A stretch of DNA of 35,102 nt. Source: Anaerolineales bacterium (GTDB taxonomy: Bacteria; Chloroflexota; Anaerolineae; Anaerolineales; E44-bin32). Numbering within the stretch: position 1 is the stretch's first letter; each line of letters opens with the position of its first letter. Shown here piece by piece: positions 16,009-24,467 of this stretch. The notes beneath the pieces were generated by a model, which was not told the DNA's origin, searched no databases, and worked only from the letters and a program-made list of their open reading frames with translations. Location: the NCBI GenBank assembly GCA_016927115.1, contig JAFGNH010000063.1, positions 1 to 35,102 on the forward strand, written 5' to 3'. Made by a program: the position numbers and the translations under genes.

Positions 16009-17808
16009 ATGGAAAATCATTCAGTTATCAATGCAAAAGATCTGCAGACTCTAAACCAAATCCTGAAAACACTGAACGAGACTCTCGATATTCGTGCAGG
16101 GCTGAATGCTGCCCTGGCTCAGATTATTCAGCTGCTGGACCTGGAAACGGGCTGGATTTTCATCCACAAATCTCTCTACACCCGTGAACAGGATCAGGAA
16201 GGTTTTAAACTCGCTGCGTATCACAATCTTCCCCCGGAAATGAACCCGGAAACATCCTCCATCTGGGATACAAGCTGCACCTGCCAGGAGTGCTTTCTGC
16301 AGGACAGATTCATTCAAGCCTACAACGAAATCCGCTGCTCCCGTCTGAAAGCATTGAACCTGCAATCCCATTCAGGGATCCATGCATCCGTGCCGCTGAA
16401 ATCGGGTGATATCACCCTTGGTATTCTGAACCTCACTACGGCAGACTGGCGAGCTTTCCAATCCGATAAACTCGCCCTGCTTGAAAACCTGGGGCACCAG
16501 GTCGGTGTTTTCCTCGATCGCACACGCCTCTACAATCTTCTCCATGAACAGCGTCTTTCCGAGCAGGAAGTGCTCCTGGATGTTTCCCGGCAGCTGCTGA
16601 GCCGTTCAGATCCGGTGGAACTGGCAGATTATATTGTGCTCGAAGTCCGCAGCCTGCTGGCCTGCGATGCCTGTGCTTTATTGCTGCCGGACAGGGGCAA
16701 CATGCTGGCATTCCGGGCAGCAAGCGGCTGGCTGTTCGATCCGGTGAAAGAATCACGGTCCATCCCGAACGACCAGCGTACAGGGCCCGGTATGGCGATG
16801 ATTTCACAGAAGCCGATAGTAATCCGGGACCTGCAGGACACATCAGAAGCGTTGTGGACCGAACCATGGTTGGAACGCGAGGGAATGCGCGGTCATACGA
16901 TCGTTCCACTTATCCTTGAGAATCGTTCTATCGGAGCACTGGTGATTAACCACCGCACTCCCCGTTTGTTTGAAGAAGATGAAATCCGGCTGCTGCAGCT
17001 GATGGCTAACCAGGTTGCTATTGCACTTGAGAAAGCACAACTCCAGCTCGATACCGTTGAACGCCAGCGACTGGAACATGAACTGAAACTGGCTCATTCC
17101 ATCCAGCAAAATATGCTGCCCCTGCAGTGCCCTTCACCCCAGGGATGGCAGTTTGCCGCAGCGTATCGGCCCGCAAGAGAAATCGGTGGCGATTTTTATG
17201 ACTTTTACGAGTTCCCCACCGAGCCCGATCTTCTCGGGATTGTAATTGCAGATGTCACCGACAAAGGTATCCCCGCTGCCCTGTTTATGGCTTCCAGCCG
17301 GACAATCCTCAGGACCATCGCCTTCAGCGGGCGTGATCCGGCTGCAGCCCTGGCCCGGGCCAATGACCTAATCATGCGCGATGGTAAGACTGATACCTTC
17401 ATCAGTGCTTTTTATGCACTCGCCAACACCCGGACAGGACGTATCCGCTACGCAAGTGCCGGACACAATCCCCCTCTTCTGTTCCGGGCTGCCGATAACT
17501 CCATACAGACACTGGATGCCAGGGGGATTGTTCTCGGTGTCGTCGAAATCGCACAATTTGAGCAGAAAACTGTCTATATGCAGCCCGGTGATGCCATCGT
17601 TTTTTTCACAGATGGCGTCACGGATGCAGTCGATACGCAAAAAAACCTGTACGGCCAGGAACAGCTCGTGGAATGCCTTCAATCCTGTGGAAATCAGGAT
17701 GCAGACCGGATCCTGGAAAGCATCCTCGACCGTATCGACCAGTATTCAGGCAGTGCTCCCCGGTCTGATGATCTCACCATGGTCGTTGCCCGCTATACCG
17801 CTTCCTGA
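16009..17808 (+). CDS. GAF-GAF-SpoIIE (PP2C-type) serine phosphatase
   Basis: A 599-residue soluble signalling protein. GAF domain 1 (about 15-165) carries a cysteine cluster, C90-x-C92-x2-C95 with C110 further on. GAF domain 2 (about 190-340) is followed by a short coiled linker (about 345-365). The SpoIIE/RsbU-type PP2C domain (about 375-597) has the expected metal-binding acids in REIGGDFYDFYEF and ADVTDKGIPAALFM, then YASAGHNPPLLF and FFTDGVTDAV near the end. Such proteins dephosphorylate anti-sigma-factor antagonists in partner-switching stress pathways. No anti-sigma factor or antagonist gene lies in the window, so its target is unknown. The start is preceded by GGAAAG. Confidence 0.92.
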   Translation: MENHSVINAKDLQTLNQILKTLNETLDIRAGLNAALAQIIQLLDLETGWIFIHKSLYTREQDQEGFKLAAYHNLPPEMNPETSSIWDTSCTCQECFLQDRFIQAYNEIRCSRLKALNLQSHSGIHASVPLKSGDITLGILNLTTADWRAFQSDKLALLENLGHQVGVFLDRTRLYNLLHEQRLSEQEVLLDVSRQLLSRSDPVELADYIVLEVRSLLACDACALLLPDRGNMLAFRAASGWLFDPVKESRSIPNDQRTGPGMAMISQKPIVIRDLQDTSEALWTEPWLEREGMRGHTIVPLILENRSIGALVINHRTPRLFEEDEIRLLQLMANQVAIALEKAQLQLDTVERQRLEHELKLAHSIQQNMLPLQCPSPQGWQFAAAYRPAREIGGDFYDFYEFPTEPDLLGIVIADVTDKGIPAALFMASSRTILRTIAFSGRDPAAALARANDLIMRDGKTDTFISAFYALANTRTGRIRYASAGHNPPLLFRAADNSIQTLDARGIVLGVVEIAQFEQKTVYMQPGDAIVFFTDGVTDAVDTQKNLYGQEQLVECLQSCGNQDADRILESILDRIDQYSGSAPRSDDLTMVVARYTAS

Positions 17809-17861
17809 GCCGGCTAACAACTGCTGCCGAACCTCGATCCGTTTTTCCTCCCGCTTGAAGA

Positions 17862-19703
17862 TTACTCCCCCAGCATCTCAATCTCACTCAGAAATGTCCA
17901 GGAGTCATTCTGCAAGGTCAACCGGAGATACCGGCATGGAAAACCCAGCGGTCTGGTGTTGGAGAAAACATACTCACTTTTCTCACCTGTAATCCACTCC
18001 GGCAAATCCCGGGTTTCTGTACTGTACCAGCTGCTGCCGTCAACGGAACAGGAAAGTGTCATGCCCCCCGGAAATATGATCCCCTTTTCAGGCTGCTGCA
18101 GCAGGTGGACAGCCAACCAGTCCAGCCGAACTTCTGCACCCAGGTCCAGTACAAGCTGGACAAAACCCTGCTCGCTACCATTCACCCCCACCCATGCCGG
18201 ATCATGGTTTTGCTCTACATCCCCCACAGCCCCATCAAATAGTTCGAAGCCGGAGTCAGGGTATTGCTCTGCGGGTTGTGTCTCCCAGGAATACTCCACC
18301 GGCAATAGAAGTGTACCCTCTCCAAGTGCAGCCGCCCTGTAAAAAGCATTCAGGCGACCTGCTTCCTGGTGGTGAATCGGCACCTGCGTGGTGAGATGAT
18401 GTTGATACAACCACACTACCTGGCGGTCGACAACTGTACTGGCTTTTATCTGCTCTTGAATGCGCGCCAGCGACGCAGGCCGATAAGCGCCGCCCCTAGG
18501 AACAGATGACTGGTTAACACAGCAGTTGAACAACTCAACAACCGCCCAGGTATGTTCGCTGCCAAGTTCCTCAACCAGCAGGCTGTATGCTTCAGCCGTC
18601 GTAAACATACCGTCTCCGGCAGGATCGATCCCGTCTGCACCCACAGAATCCTGCCAGACGAGGATATCCGCCCTGCTGGCTTGAAAAAATCCTTTCGCCC
18701 GCTGAAGAAAACCATCAAGGCCGAGTTCGTCACAGCCGCATAAATGCGGTGAAATGAGCACCTCCCTCTCAGATTGTAAATGGACAGCCGCCACAAGCTG
18801 TGCGTAGTATTCAAAGAAAACTTCAGGATAGGCAGTTTCGCAAAGACTGGGTTCGTCCGGCAGGTACCATCCCCGCAGCGCCGGGGATTCGCCATAGTTT
18901 GTTTCCAGCAATGCGGCTGCTGTGATAGTATCCGAAAGTACATCGTCGGATCGCTGCGCCAGAAAATATCCACTACCGCAAACACCTGTATTATTCATAA
19001 CCAACCCAAGATACACCTCCATACTGTTCGCTTCAGCAGCGCTCAGAAGCTTTTCAACTTTTTCCGCCATCCCATCAATCCATACAAATCCCGATTCCAC
19101 ACAGCAAGCCTCGGTTTCACAACCAGCCCCGCGCACACCCAGGTTCTGGACAATCAAAGTATCCATACCGAGTGCGTGTATACTGTAAACTACCTCACGA
19201 AGCTGTTCTGCTGGAATTTCATTCAATTTCAGGAATGTTCCCTGAAGGAGTGCCCTCCCTTCCAAACCGGTGAAAGCTTGCTCTTCACCTGTTTCAGACT
19301 CCGGCTGGACGGTATCAGCTGCCCGGGTTGGAATTGTGCCGTCACAGATCAACATGCAGCGCGAAGCGACCTCGCTGTCTTCAGCTGCCCCAGATGTACA
19401 CATAGCCCGGAGTGATAACCTCTCCTCCAGGCTGTATGCCACAAGCCCGGCAGAAATACTCCGATACAACGAATCCCGCCCCGTCCATTCTTCAAAGCCC
19501 ACTAATGATTCGTATGGGTCCATACCGTAAATGGAATTTTCCTGATCCGCAGTTAAATCCCTCTCAAACGGAGTATGAAAAATTTCAGGCAGATTTTGCA
19601 AATCGGACGGATCAGGAAATTGTCCCTGGCGAGAAATCAGGAGCAGTGCTGCAAGAACAGCCGCCGCCCCGGCGATATATAATCTCCCCCACTGTCGTCT
19701 CAT
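17862..19703 (-). CDS. Exported DUF4434 (glycoside-hydrolase-like) protein with C-terminal discoidin-like domain
   Basis: A 613-residue protein. An N-terminal signal or anchor helix (about 9-24) shows no lipobox, so it is exported or membrane-tethered. Residues 153-440 look like the DUF4434 TIM barrel: LQGTFLKLNEIPAEQLREVV, a strand ending in DTLIVQ, GWYLPDEP (Asp283/Glu284, candidate catalytic acids) and ILVWQDSVGAD. The C-terminus (about 475-610) resembles an F5/8 type C carbohydrate-binding fold: LFDGAVGD, VQLVLDLG and CRYLRLTL. About 14 cysteines, several adjacent (CC twice), suggest disulfides outside the cytoplasm. The start follows GGTGAAAG. The substrate is probably a polysaccharide, but no activity can be assigned. 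It is convergent with the phosphatase gene; I saw no terminator in the 53-bp gap. Confidence 0.78.
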   Translation of the reverse strand: MRRQWGRLYIAGAAAVLAALLLISRQGQFPDPSDLQNLPEIFHTPFERDLTADQENSIYGMDPYESLVGFEEWTGRDSLYRSISAGLVAYSLEERLSLRAMCTSGAAEDSEVASRCMLICDGTIPTRAADTVQPESETGEEQAFTGLEGRALLQGTFLKLNEIPAEQLREVVYSIHALGMDTLIVQNLGVRGAGCETEACCVESGFVWIDGMAEKVEKLLSAAEANSMEVYLGLVMNNTGVCGSGYFLAQRSDDVLSDTITAAALLETNYGESPALRGWYLPDEPSLCETAYPEVFFEYYAQLVAAVHLQSEREVLISPHLCGCDELGLDGFLQRAKGFFQASRADILVWQDSVGADGIDPAGDGMFTTAEAYSLLVEELGSEHTWAVVELFNCCVNQSSVPRGGAYRPASLARIQEQIKASTVVDRQVVWLYQHHLTTQVPIHHQEAGRLNAFYRAAALGEGTLLLPVEYSWETQPAEQYPDSGFELFDGAVGDVEQNHDPAWVGVNGSEQGFVQLVLDLGAEVRLDWLAVHLLQQPEKGIIFPGGMTLSCSVDGSSWYSTETRDLPEWITGEKSEYVFSNTRPLGFPCRYLRLTLQNDSWTFLSEIEMLGE

Positions 19704-19826
19704 TCTTTCACCATGCGTGTATTCTCCCCCATGAGTCCAGTTTCCGGCGACTATGGTGTTTTGTCAATCCTGCTGAAGTCCTGGAAATACCACGGGCGAC
19801 CAGGCCCCATATTATCAACTGATACC

Positions 19827-19856
19827 GTGACTCAGGGTCTCTTTCAGTGTTATAAC
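19827..19856 (+). promoter_or_regulatory. Candidate promoter of the SDR gene
   Basis: GTGACT (19827-19832) and TATAAC (19851-19856) are spaced 18 bp apart, about 97 nt before the ATG at 19953. They lie in the 249-bp gap between the divergent DUF4434 and SDR genes. Both boxes are imperfect. Nothing else is apparent in that gap. Confidence 0.35.
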
Positions 19857-19952
19857 AGCCGATACATCATACAAACCCTGAAACCGCGGCAGACGTTGAT
19901 TATCCGTACAGCTGTCAAACCGGGCAGGGCAAATACAACAGCAGGAGTTGAT

Positions 19953-20768
19953 ATGGCCTTCGAGAATGTAATTGCAGTTATCACCGGTGGATCGAGCGGG
20001 ATAGGACTGGCCCTGGCAAAACAGCTGGCCGCTCAGGGAGCGCATGTCTGGCTGGTGGCGCGCGACGAGGAGAAACTGCAAGCCGCGCTATCCTCGGTTC
20101 AGGAAGCTACTCTGTCCAGCGAACAGAACTGTGGTTATGTAAAAGCAGATGTATCTTTATACGAGCAGGTTGAACAGGCATTCAAAGAAATCAGCGAAAA
20201 AGCCGGCACGCCCGATCTTGTGATCAACTCGGCCGGTGTCGTCCATCCGGGACGGTTTGTAGATCTTGAACTTGAAAAGTTCCACTGGATGATGGATATC
20301 AATTACTTCGGCACCCTGCACACAATCAAAGCAGTTCTACCTGCAATGCTGTCTCGTGGTTCAGGGTATCTGGTGAATATTTCCTCAGCAGCAGGATTTG
20401 CCGGATTGTTTGGATATAGTGCGTACGGAAGCTCCAAGTATGCGGTGAGCGGCCTGAGTGACGTGCTGCGGGCTGAGTTGAAACCCGAAGGTATCACGGT
20501 CTCCATCGTCTTTCCACCGGATACCGACACACCGCAGCTGGCCTATGAAAACCAGTTCAAACCTCCGGAAACCAAAGCACTGGCTGGGGCAGCCAAACCT
20601 ATGACGGCTGAGCAGGTTGCAAAATTAATTCTGCGGGATATCCAGCGCGGTAAATACCTGATCCTCCCTGGCGACACAAAGCTCCTGTTCAAACTGCAGA
20701 ACCTGCTCGGCGGATGGTTATACCCGTTGATGGATTTCCTCATCAGAAACGCCCGCAGGAATCATTGA
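19953..20768 (+). CDS. Short-chain dehydrogenase/reductase, 3-ketodihydrosphingosine reductase-like
   Basis: A 271-residue classical SDR. I use ATG 19953, six bases after CAGGAG; the open frame extends upstream to 19713 but that part has no SDR similarity. TGGSSGIG (11-18) binds NAD(P), NSAG is at 92-95, and the catalytic Ser145, Tyr158 and Lys162 (YGSSK) are all present. The segment FPPDTDTPQLAYENQFKP matches the distinctive PPDTDTP block of eukaryotic 3-ketodihydrosphingosine reductase (KDSR/Tsc10), and the C-terminus has a hydrophobic segment that may touch membranes. No serine palmitoyltransferase gene is present here, so a role in sphingolipid synthesis is a suggestion only. A generic ketoacyl or lipid reductase is the alternative. 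Confidence 0.85.
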   Translation: MAFENVIAVITGGSSGIGLALAKQLAAQGAHVWLVARDEEKLQAALSSVQEATLSSEQNCGYVKADVSLYEQVEQAFKEISEKAGTPDLVINSAGVVHPGRFVDLELEKFHWMMDINYFGTLHTIKAVLPAMLSRGSGYLVNISSAAGFAGLFGYSAYGSSKYAVSGLSDVLRAELKPEGITVSIVFPPDTDTPQLAYENQFKPPETKALAGAAKPMTAEQVAKLILRDIQRGKYLILPGDTKLLFKLQNLLGGWLYPLMDFLIRNARRNH

Positions 20769-20854
20769 GTGTAAACCTTGCCTGCAAAACTGATCGGAGC
20801 ACAAATAACCAGGATGGCCTTTAACCGCGCCCGCCATACTGTTTGACTTGAACC

Positions 20855-20884
20855 TTCACGAATCACGCTTTTTTATTCTATACT
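20855..20884 (+). promoter_or_regulatory. Candidate promoter of the APC-USP-DUF389 gene
   Basis: TTCACG (20855-20860) is 18 bp upstream of TATACT (20879-20884), in the 181-bp gap after the SDR gene and 65 nt before the start codon at 20950. The -10 matches 5 of 6 and the -35 4 of 6 consensus bases. Confidence 0.45.
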
Positions 20885-20949
20885 GTAGCCAGGGCAGACA
20901 AACCTGAAGGATCTGTTTTCCTGCCTGGATATCCAAATCCGGAGCCCAT

Positions 20950-23900
20950 ATGAACAACGTAGAAGAGCCCTTCCTTGGAGAAATTCGCCTTCCACAGGAA
21001 CACAGAAAGCCCTGGAAAGCAGCAGCACCTGGATTGATTCTGGGCTGTGCTCTGATTTATGCCCTCACTGATTTAAATATTCCGTTCAGTCCGGCCGAAA
21101 CCATTCTGGCCATCACAATTGGCGGCCTGGCGATTCTTCTCGTCCTCAGCAGTGTACTTGAGCTCCTGGCTGGGAGTGCAAACCCGGCCGGTATCTATGG
21201 CTTTGTCAAAGAAATTTTAAACCAGCCGGCCTCATTCCTGGGCGGTTGGGCGCTCTTCCTTGGCACGTCCGCTGCTTCCACACTTCTCGCTGTTGAAGCT
21301 TCCCATCAGATTACGCAGATGCTGCCGGATCTTGCTGCGCTTGGAATGCTGCTGCCCCTCACACTGGTTGCCCTCATCCTGCTGCTCGAACTGCTGCCGC
21401 GCTCTCCCCTGCGACACATCCACTGGTCCCTGCTCATACTGGTTGTTGTTGTTTGCCTGATTATGGTCGGCCAGGCCTGGTTTGAATTCCAACCTGAACC
21501 TGTACAATCTTTACGCAGCGCTATAGATATGAACAGATCCATGCGTACTGCTGCGCTGTTGATTTTCCTTTTTCTGCCGTTCGAGACCTATCTCAGTTCC
21601 CAACAGACCCGGTCTTCCTCGAAAGCATTTATCCGCTCTGTTCGTTTACTGGCATTTGGACTTACAGTTCTCACCGCCTCCGGCCTGATATTTACAGCCA
21701 GAGCACAATCGCTCATGCAAACAGCTCAGGTTTCAATTGCCCGTATGCTTGCGGAATACAACACTTCCGCATTCCTGGCCGCCGCGGTTCCACTTCTGGC
21801 AGTATTAATTGGATTGCGCTACTCAATTCTGACAAATACACGTCAGTTGGACTCCCTCTGCAGGGCAAGCCTGCTCCCTGAGTTCCTCCGCCGCATCCGT
21901 AAACCATTCGATATGCCCGTGCTGCTGTTCCTTGCCGCGATATTACCGGTGCCCGGTTGGCTGCTGCTGCGGAATACAGATCTTGTTCTCGCCTCAGGCA
22001 GCAGTCTCATCCTGCTTACTCTCCTCCTGCTGAATATTGCCGCCATCCGCAGCCGGTTGATCGAACCGGACCGCAGGCGGACATTCACAACACCGCTGTT
22101 TCCATTGATCCCGGCCATCTCAAGCGGACTGCTTATCAGCCTGCTGATTTCAACTGCTCCGTCAGCGTTTTTGATTGATGCTGTGCTGCTGCTTGCAGGT
22201 GCGGGATTGTTTTTTGGATACAGCAGGCAGCATGCGCTGGCTGCCAGGGAAGGATCGATACGCTTCACACCCACGCTGCCGTTATCCGCCTTCGAAAGTG
22301 CCGGCAGCCACTACCGTATCTTGCTGCCGCTCACCCCAGGTCAGGAACGTCACCTGGCTCTGAAAATTGCCGTCTCCCTCGCTCACCAACTCGGTGCCAG
22401 CCTGATCCCCCTCCAGGTCATCCCTATCCCGGACCCGCTTGCCATGGAAGAAGGCCGGCGGTTGGCAAAAGAACGCAACAGGCTCTTCCAATGGTCCCTG
22501 AGTGTCGCGCAAAAAGCAGGCGTTACGATACTGCCGGTAACCCGCTTCGCCCGGAATGTATCTGACGGCATTATCGAAGCTGCTGTGGAAGAACACGCCG
22601 ACCTTATCCTGATGCCCTGGACGGTAAGCAAACCTTCCCGTGGTGTTCAACTTGGCCATGTCCTTGATCCGGTCCTGTCAGGAGCGCAATGCGATGTCGC
22701 TGTGGTGGCATTTCCCGAACACAACGACCAGAACGGGGCCCAGCCCGGGCATCCGTCTGCCCACTTGCCGCTGGATATCCAGTTCGAATTCACACCAAAA
22801 CGTATCCTTGTTCCCACTGCAGGCGGCCCGAACGCCCCTCTCGCTTTCCGTTTCGCCCTTTCTCTGGCCAATGAAGCCCGCGGCAGCATTACTGCAGCCT
22901 ATATCGCACACCCGGATGCCACCGCGGAAGAGCTGGCTGCCGGAGAGCAACGAATTAACCAGACCATTCAGGCACTCAAACTGGAAGCCGGCAAACTTGC
23001 GGAACTCCAGGAAGGCATGACCTCTCCCGGTGAAATTTCATACGAAAGCCTGGTTATTAAAGCTGAGAGTGTGGTCAAAGGAATCGCTGAAGCCGGCGAA
23101 TCGTTCGACCTGGTCCTGCTGGGAGCCTCCGAGGAACGGATCATCGACCAGATGCTGCTGGGCACTATCCCCGAGCAGGTTGCCCGCAGCAGTCCACAAC
23201 CAACCATCATGGTAAAACGCTTCCGGGGCCTTCGCCGCTACTGGCTGCAGCGAATCTGGAAGCTGTTCTTCGAACTTGTTCCGACCCTGAACTCGGAGGA
23301 ACGCATTGAAGTCTATCGCACGGTGCGGCGGGACGCACGGCCCGATATAGACTATTTCATCATGATGGGGCTTTCGGCTGCGATTGCCACCTTCGGCCTC
23401 CTGCAAAACAGCAGTGCAGTAATTATCGGTGCCATGCTCGTTGCCCCGCTTTTTACTCCGATCGTTGCCCTGAGCCTGGCAATTGTACAGGGTGATATGC
23501 CGCTCTTCCGGCTTGCAATCGAATCATCGATCAAAGGAATCGCCCTGGCCATCGGATTGGCAATGCTGCTGACAAGCCTGTCACCACTTACCCAACTCAC
23601 GTATGAAATCCTTGTCCGCAGCCAGCCGAATATGTTCGACCTGCTGATAGCGCTTGCTTCCGGTATGGCAGGCGCTTACGCCATCGCCCGCGAGGACGTG
23701 GCTACATCGCTGCCGGGTGTGGCAATCGCTGCCGCCCTTGTCCCGCCATTGAGTGCAATTGGGATCGGGTTGGCACATGGCAACCTGGCCGTCGCCGGCG
23801 GATCAGCACTGTTGTTCTCCACCAACCTTATAGCTATCGTTCTCTCCGGTGTTATTACACTGACACTGCTCGGATTTCTTCCCCGTAAGCGGGGCCAGCA

Positions 23901-24255
23901 GGATATTCGCCTGCGCTGGGCATTCTTTTTCGCTCTTCTGTCTCTGGCCTTGATCCTGGTACCCCTGGTGTCCATTTCAACGCAAACACTGCACGAACTG
24001 ACCACGGAACAGGCAGTCACTCATCTATTGGAAGAACAGGTTGAAACAGAAGGACTCATGATCGACAGTTATGAGATTAACCTGGAGAAAAACTCCCTGG
24101 TTGTATCCATCCGGATTCTTGCCGCCCAGACACCACCACCGGAGTTCGCCGCCGCTCTTCTGGAGAAAATCGAAGCAGTCAGTGAACAACCCGTCACACT
24201 CAACCTGACTCTGCTCTCTGTCGAAACCATACAGAGCCTGCCGCCGGATGGATAA
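20950..24255 (+). CDS. APC permease-like / universal stress (x2) / DUF389 fusion membrane protein
   Basis: An 1101-residue multidomain membrane protein. Residues about 25-430 form roughly 12 hydrophobic helices with an amino-acid permease (APC superfamily) look. Two universal-stress-protein domains follow. USP1 (about 454-592) starts HYRILLPLTPG and ends CDVAVVAFPE. USP2 (about 614-756) has PKRILVPTAGG and GASEERIIDQMLLGTIPEQVARSS, ending PTIMVKRF. Residues about 795-985 are a DUF389 membrane domain with AIATFGLLQNSSAVIIGAML, VAPLFTPI and PGVAIAAALVPPLSAIGIGL. A C-terminal soluble tail of about 90 residues closes it. USP domains bind nucleotides in many families and may gate transport here. 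The substrate is unknown, and no single family explains the whole chain. The reading frame is intact and a strong terminator follows. Confidence 0.9.
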   Translation: MNNVEEPFLGEIRLPQEHRKPWKAAAPGLILGCALIYALTDLNIPFSPAETILAITIGGLAILLVLSSVLELLAGSANPAGIYGFVKEILNQPASFLGGWALFLGTSAASTLLAVEASHQITQMLPDLAALGMLLPLTLVALILLLELLPRSPLRHIHWSLLILVVVVCLIMVGQAWFEFQPEPVQSLRSAIDMNRSMRTAALLIFLFLPFETYLSSQQTRSSSKAFIRSVRLLAFGLTVLTASGLIFTARAQSLMQTAQVSIARMLAEYNTSAFLAAAVPLLAVLIGLRYSILTNTRQLDSLCRASLLPEFLRRIRKPFDMPVLLFLAAILPVPGWLLLRNTDLVLASGSSLILLTLLLLNIAAIRSRLIEPDRRRTFTTPLFPLIPAISSGLLISLLISTAPSAFLIDAVLLLAGAGLFFGYSRQHALAAREGSIRFTPTLPLSAFESAGSHYRILLPLTPGQERHLALKIAVSLAHQLGASLIPLQVIPIPDPLAMEEGRRLAKERNRLFQWSLSVAQKAGVTILPVTRFARNVSDGIIEAAVEEHADLILMPWTVSKPSRGVQLGHVLDPVLSGAQCDVAVVAFPEHNDQNGAQPGHPSAHLPLDIQFEFTPKRILVPTAGGPNAPLAFRFALSLANEARGSITAAYIAHPDATAEELAAGEQRINQTIQALKLEAGKLAELQEGMTSPGEISYESLVIKAESVVKGIAEAGESFDLVLLGASEERIIDQMLLGTIPEQVARSSPQPTIMVKRFRGLRRYWLQRIWKLFFELVPTLNSEERIEVYRTVRRDARPDIDYFIMMGLSAAIATFGLLQNSSAVIIGAMLVAPLFTPIVALSLAIVQGDMPLFRLAIESSIKGIALAIGLAMLLTSLSPLTQLTYEILVRSQPNMFDLLIALASGMAGAYAIAREDVATSLPGVAIAAALVPPLSAIGIGLAHGNLAVAGGSALLFSTNLIAIVLSGVITLTLLGFLPRKRGQQDIRLRWAFFFALLSLALILVPLVSISTQTLHELTTEQAVTHLLEEQVETEGLMIDSYEINLEKNSLVVSIRILAAQTPPPEFAAALLEKIEAVSEQPVTLNLTLLSVETIQSLPPDG

Positions 24256-24270
24256 ACCAGCAGCCATTTG

Positions 24271-24305
24271 CCAATACCGGCTGCCGGCAGATTGGGCTTT
24301 TTTTT
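24271..24305 (+). terminator. Intrinsic terminator after the APC-USP-DUF389 gene
   Basis: CCAAT pairs with ATTGG (24271-24275 with 24291-24295) and the inner CCGG with CCGG (24277-24280 with 24284-24287), separated by a small internal loop. Eight T follow at 24298-24305. It begins 16 nt past the stop codon. Confidence 0.85.
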
Positions 24306-24467
24306 GATTCAGGGAAAGGGTTTCGATGAAATCTTTCCCTTTCCCCTGGTCAGCCCCTTGCGGCGACAACCTTACACACGTATCATAGAAACGTACGCAG
24401 CATCCATAATTAATTTCTTCTTGCGCACTGTATACCATGATTATTGGTGATTCTTTCGGAGGCACTC

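Noticed and set aside
24401-24436. CATAAT and TATACC as promoter of the multidomain lipoprotein
   Set aside because: Neither has a recognisable -35 partner, although a promoter must exist there because a terminator lies just upstream.
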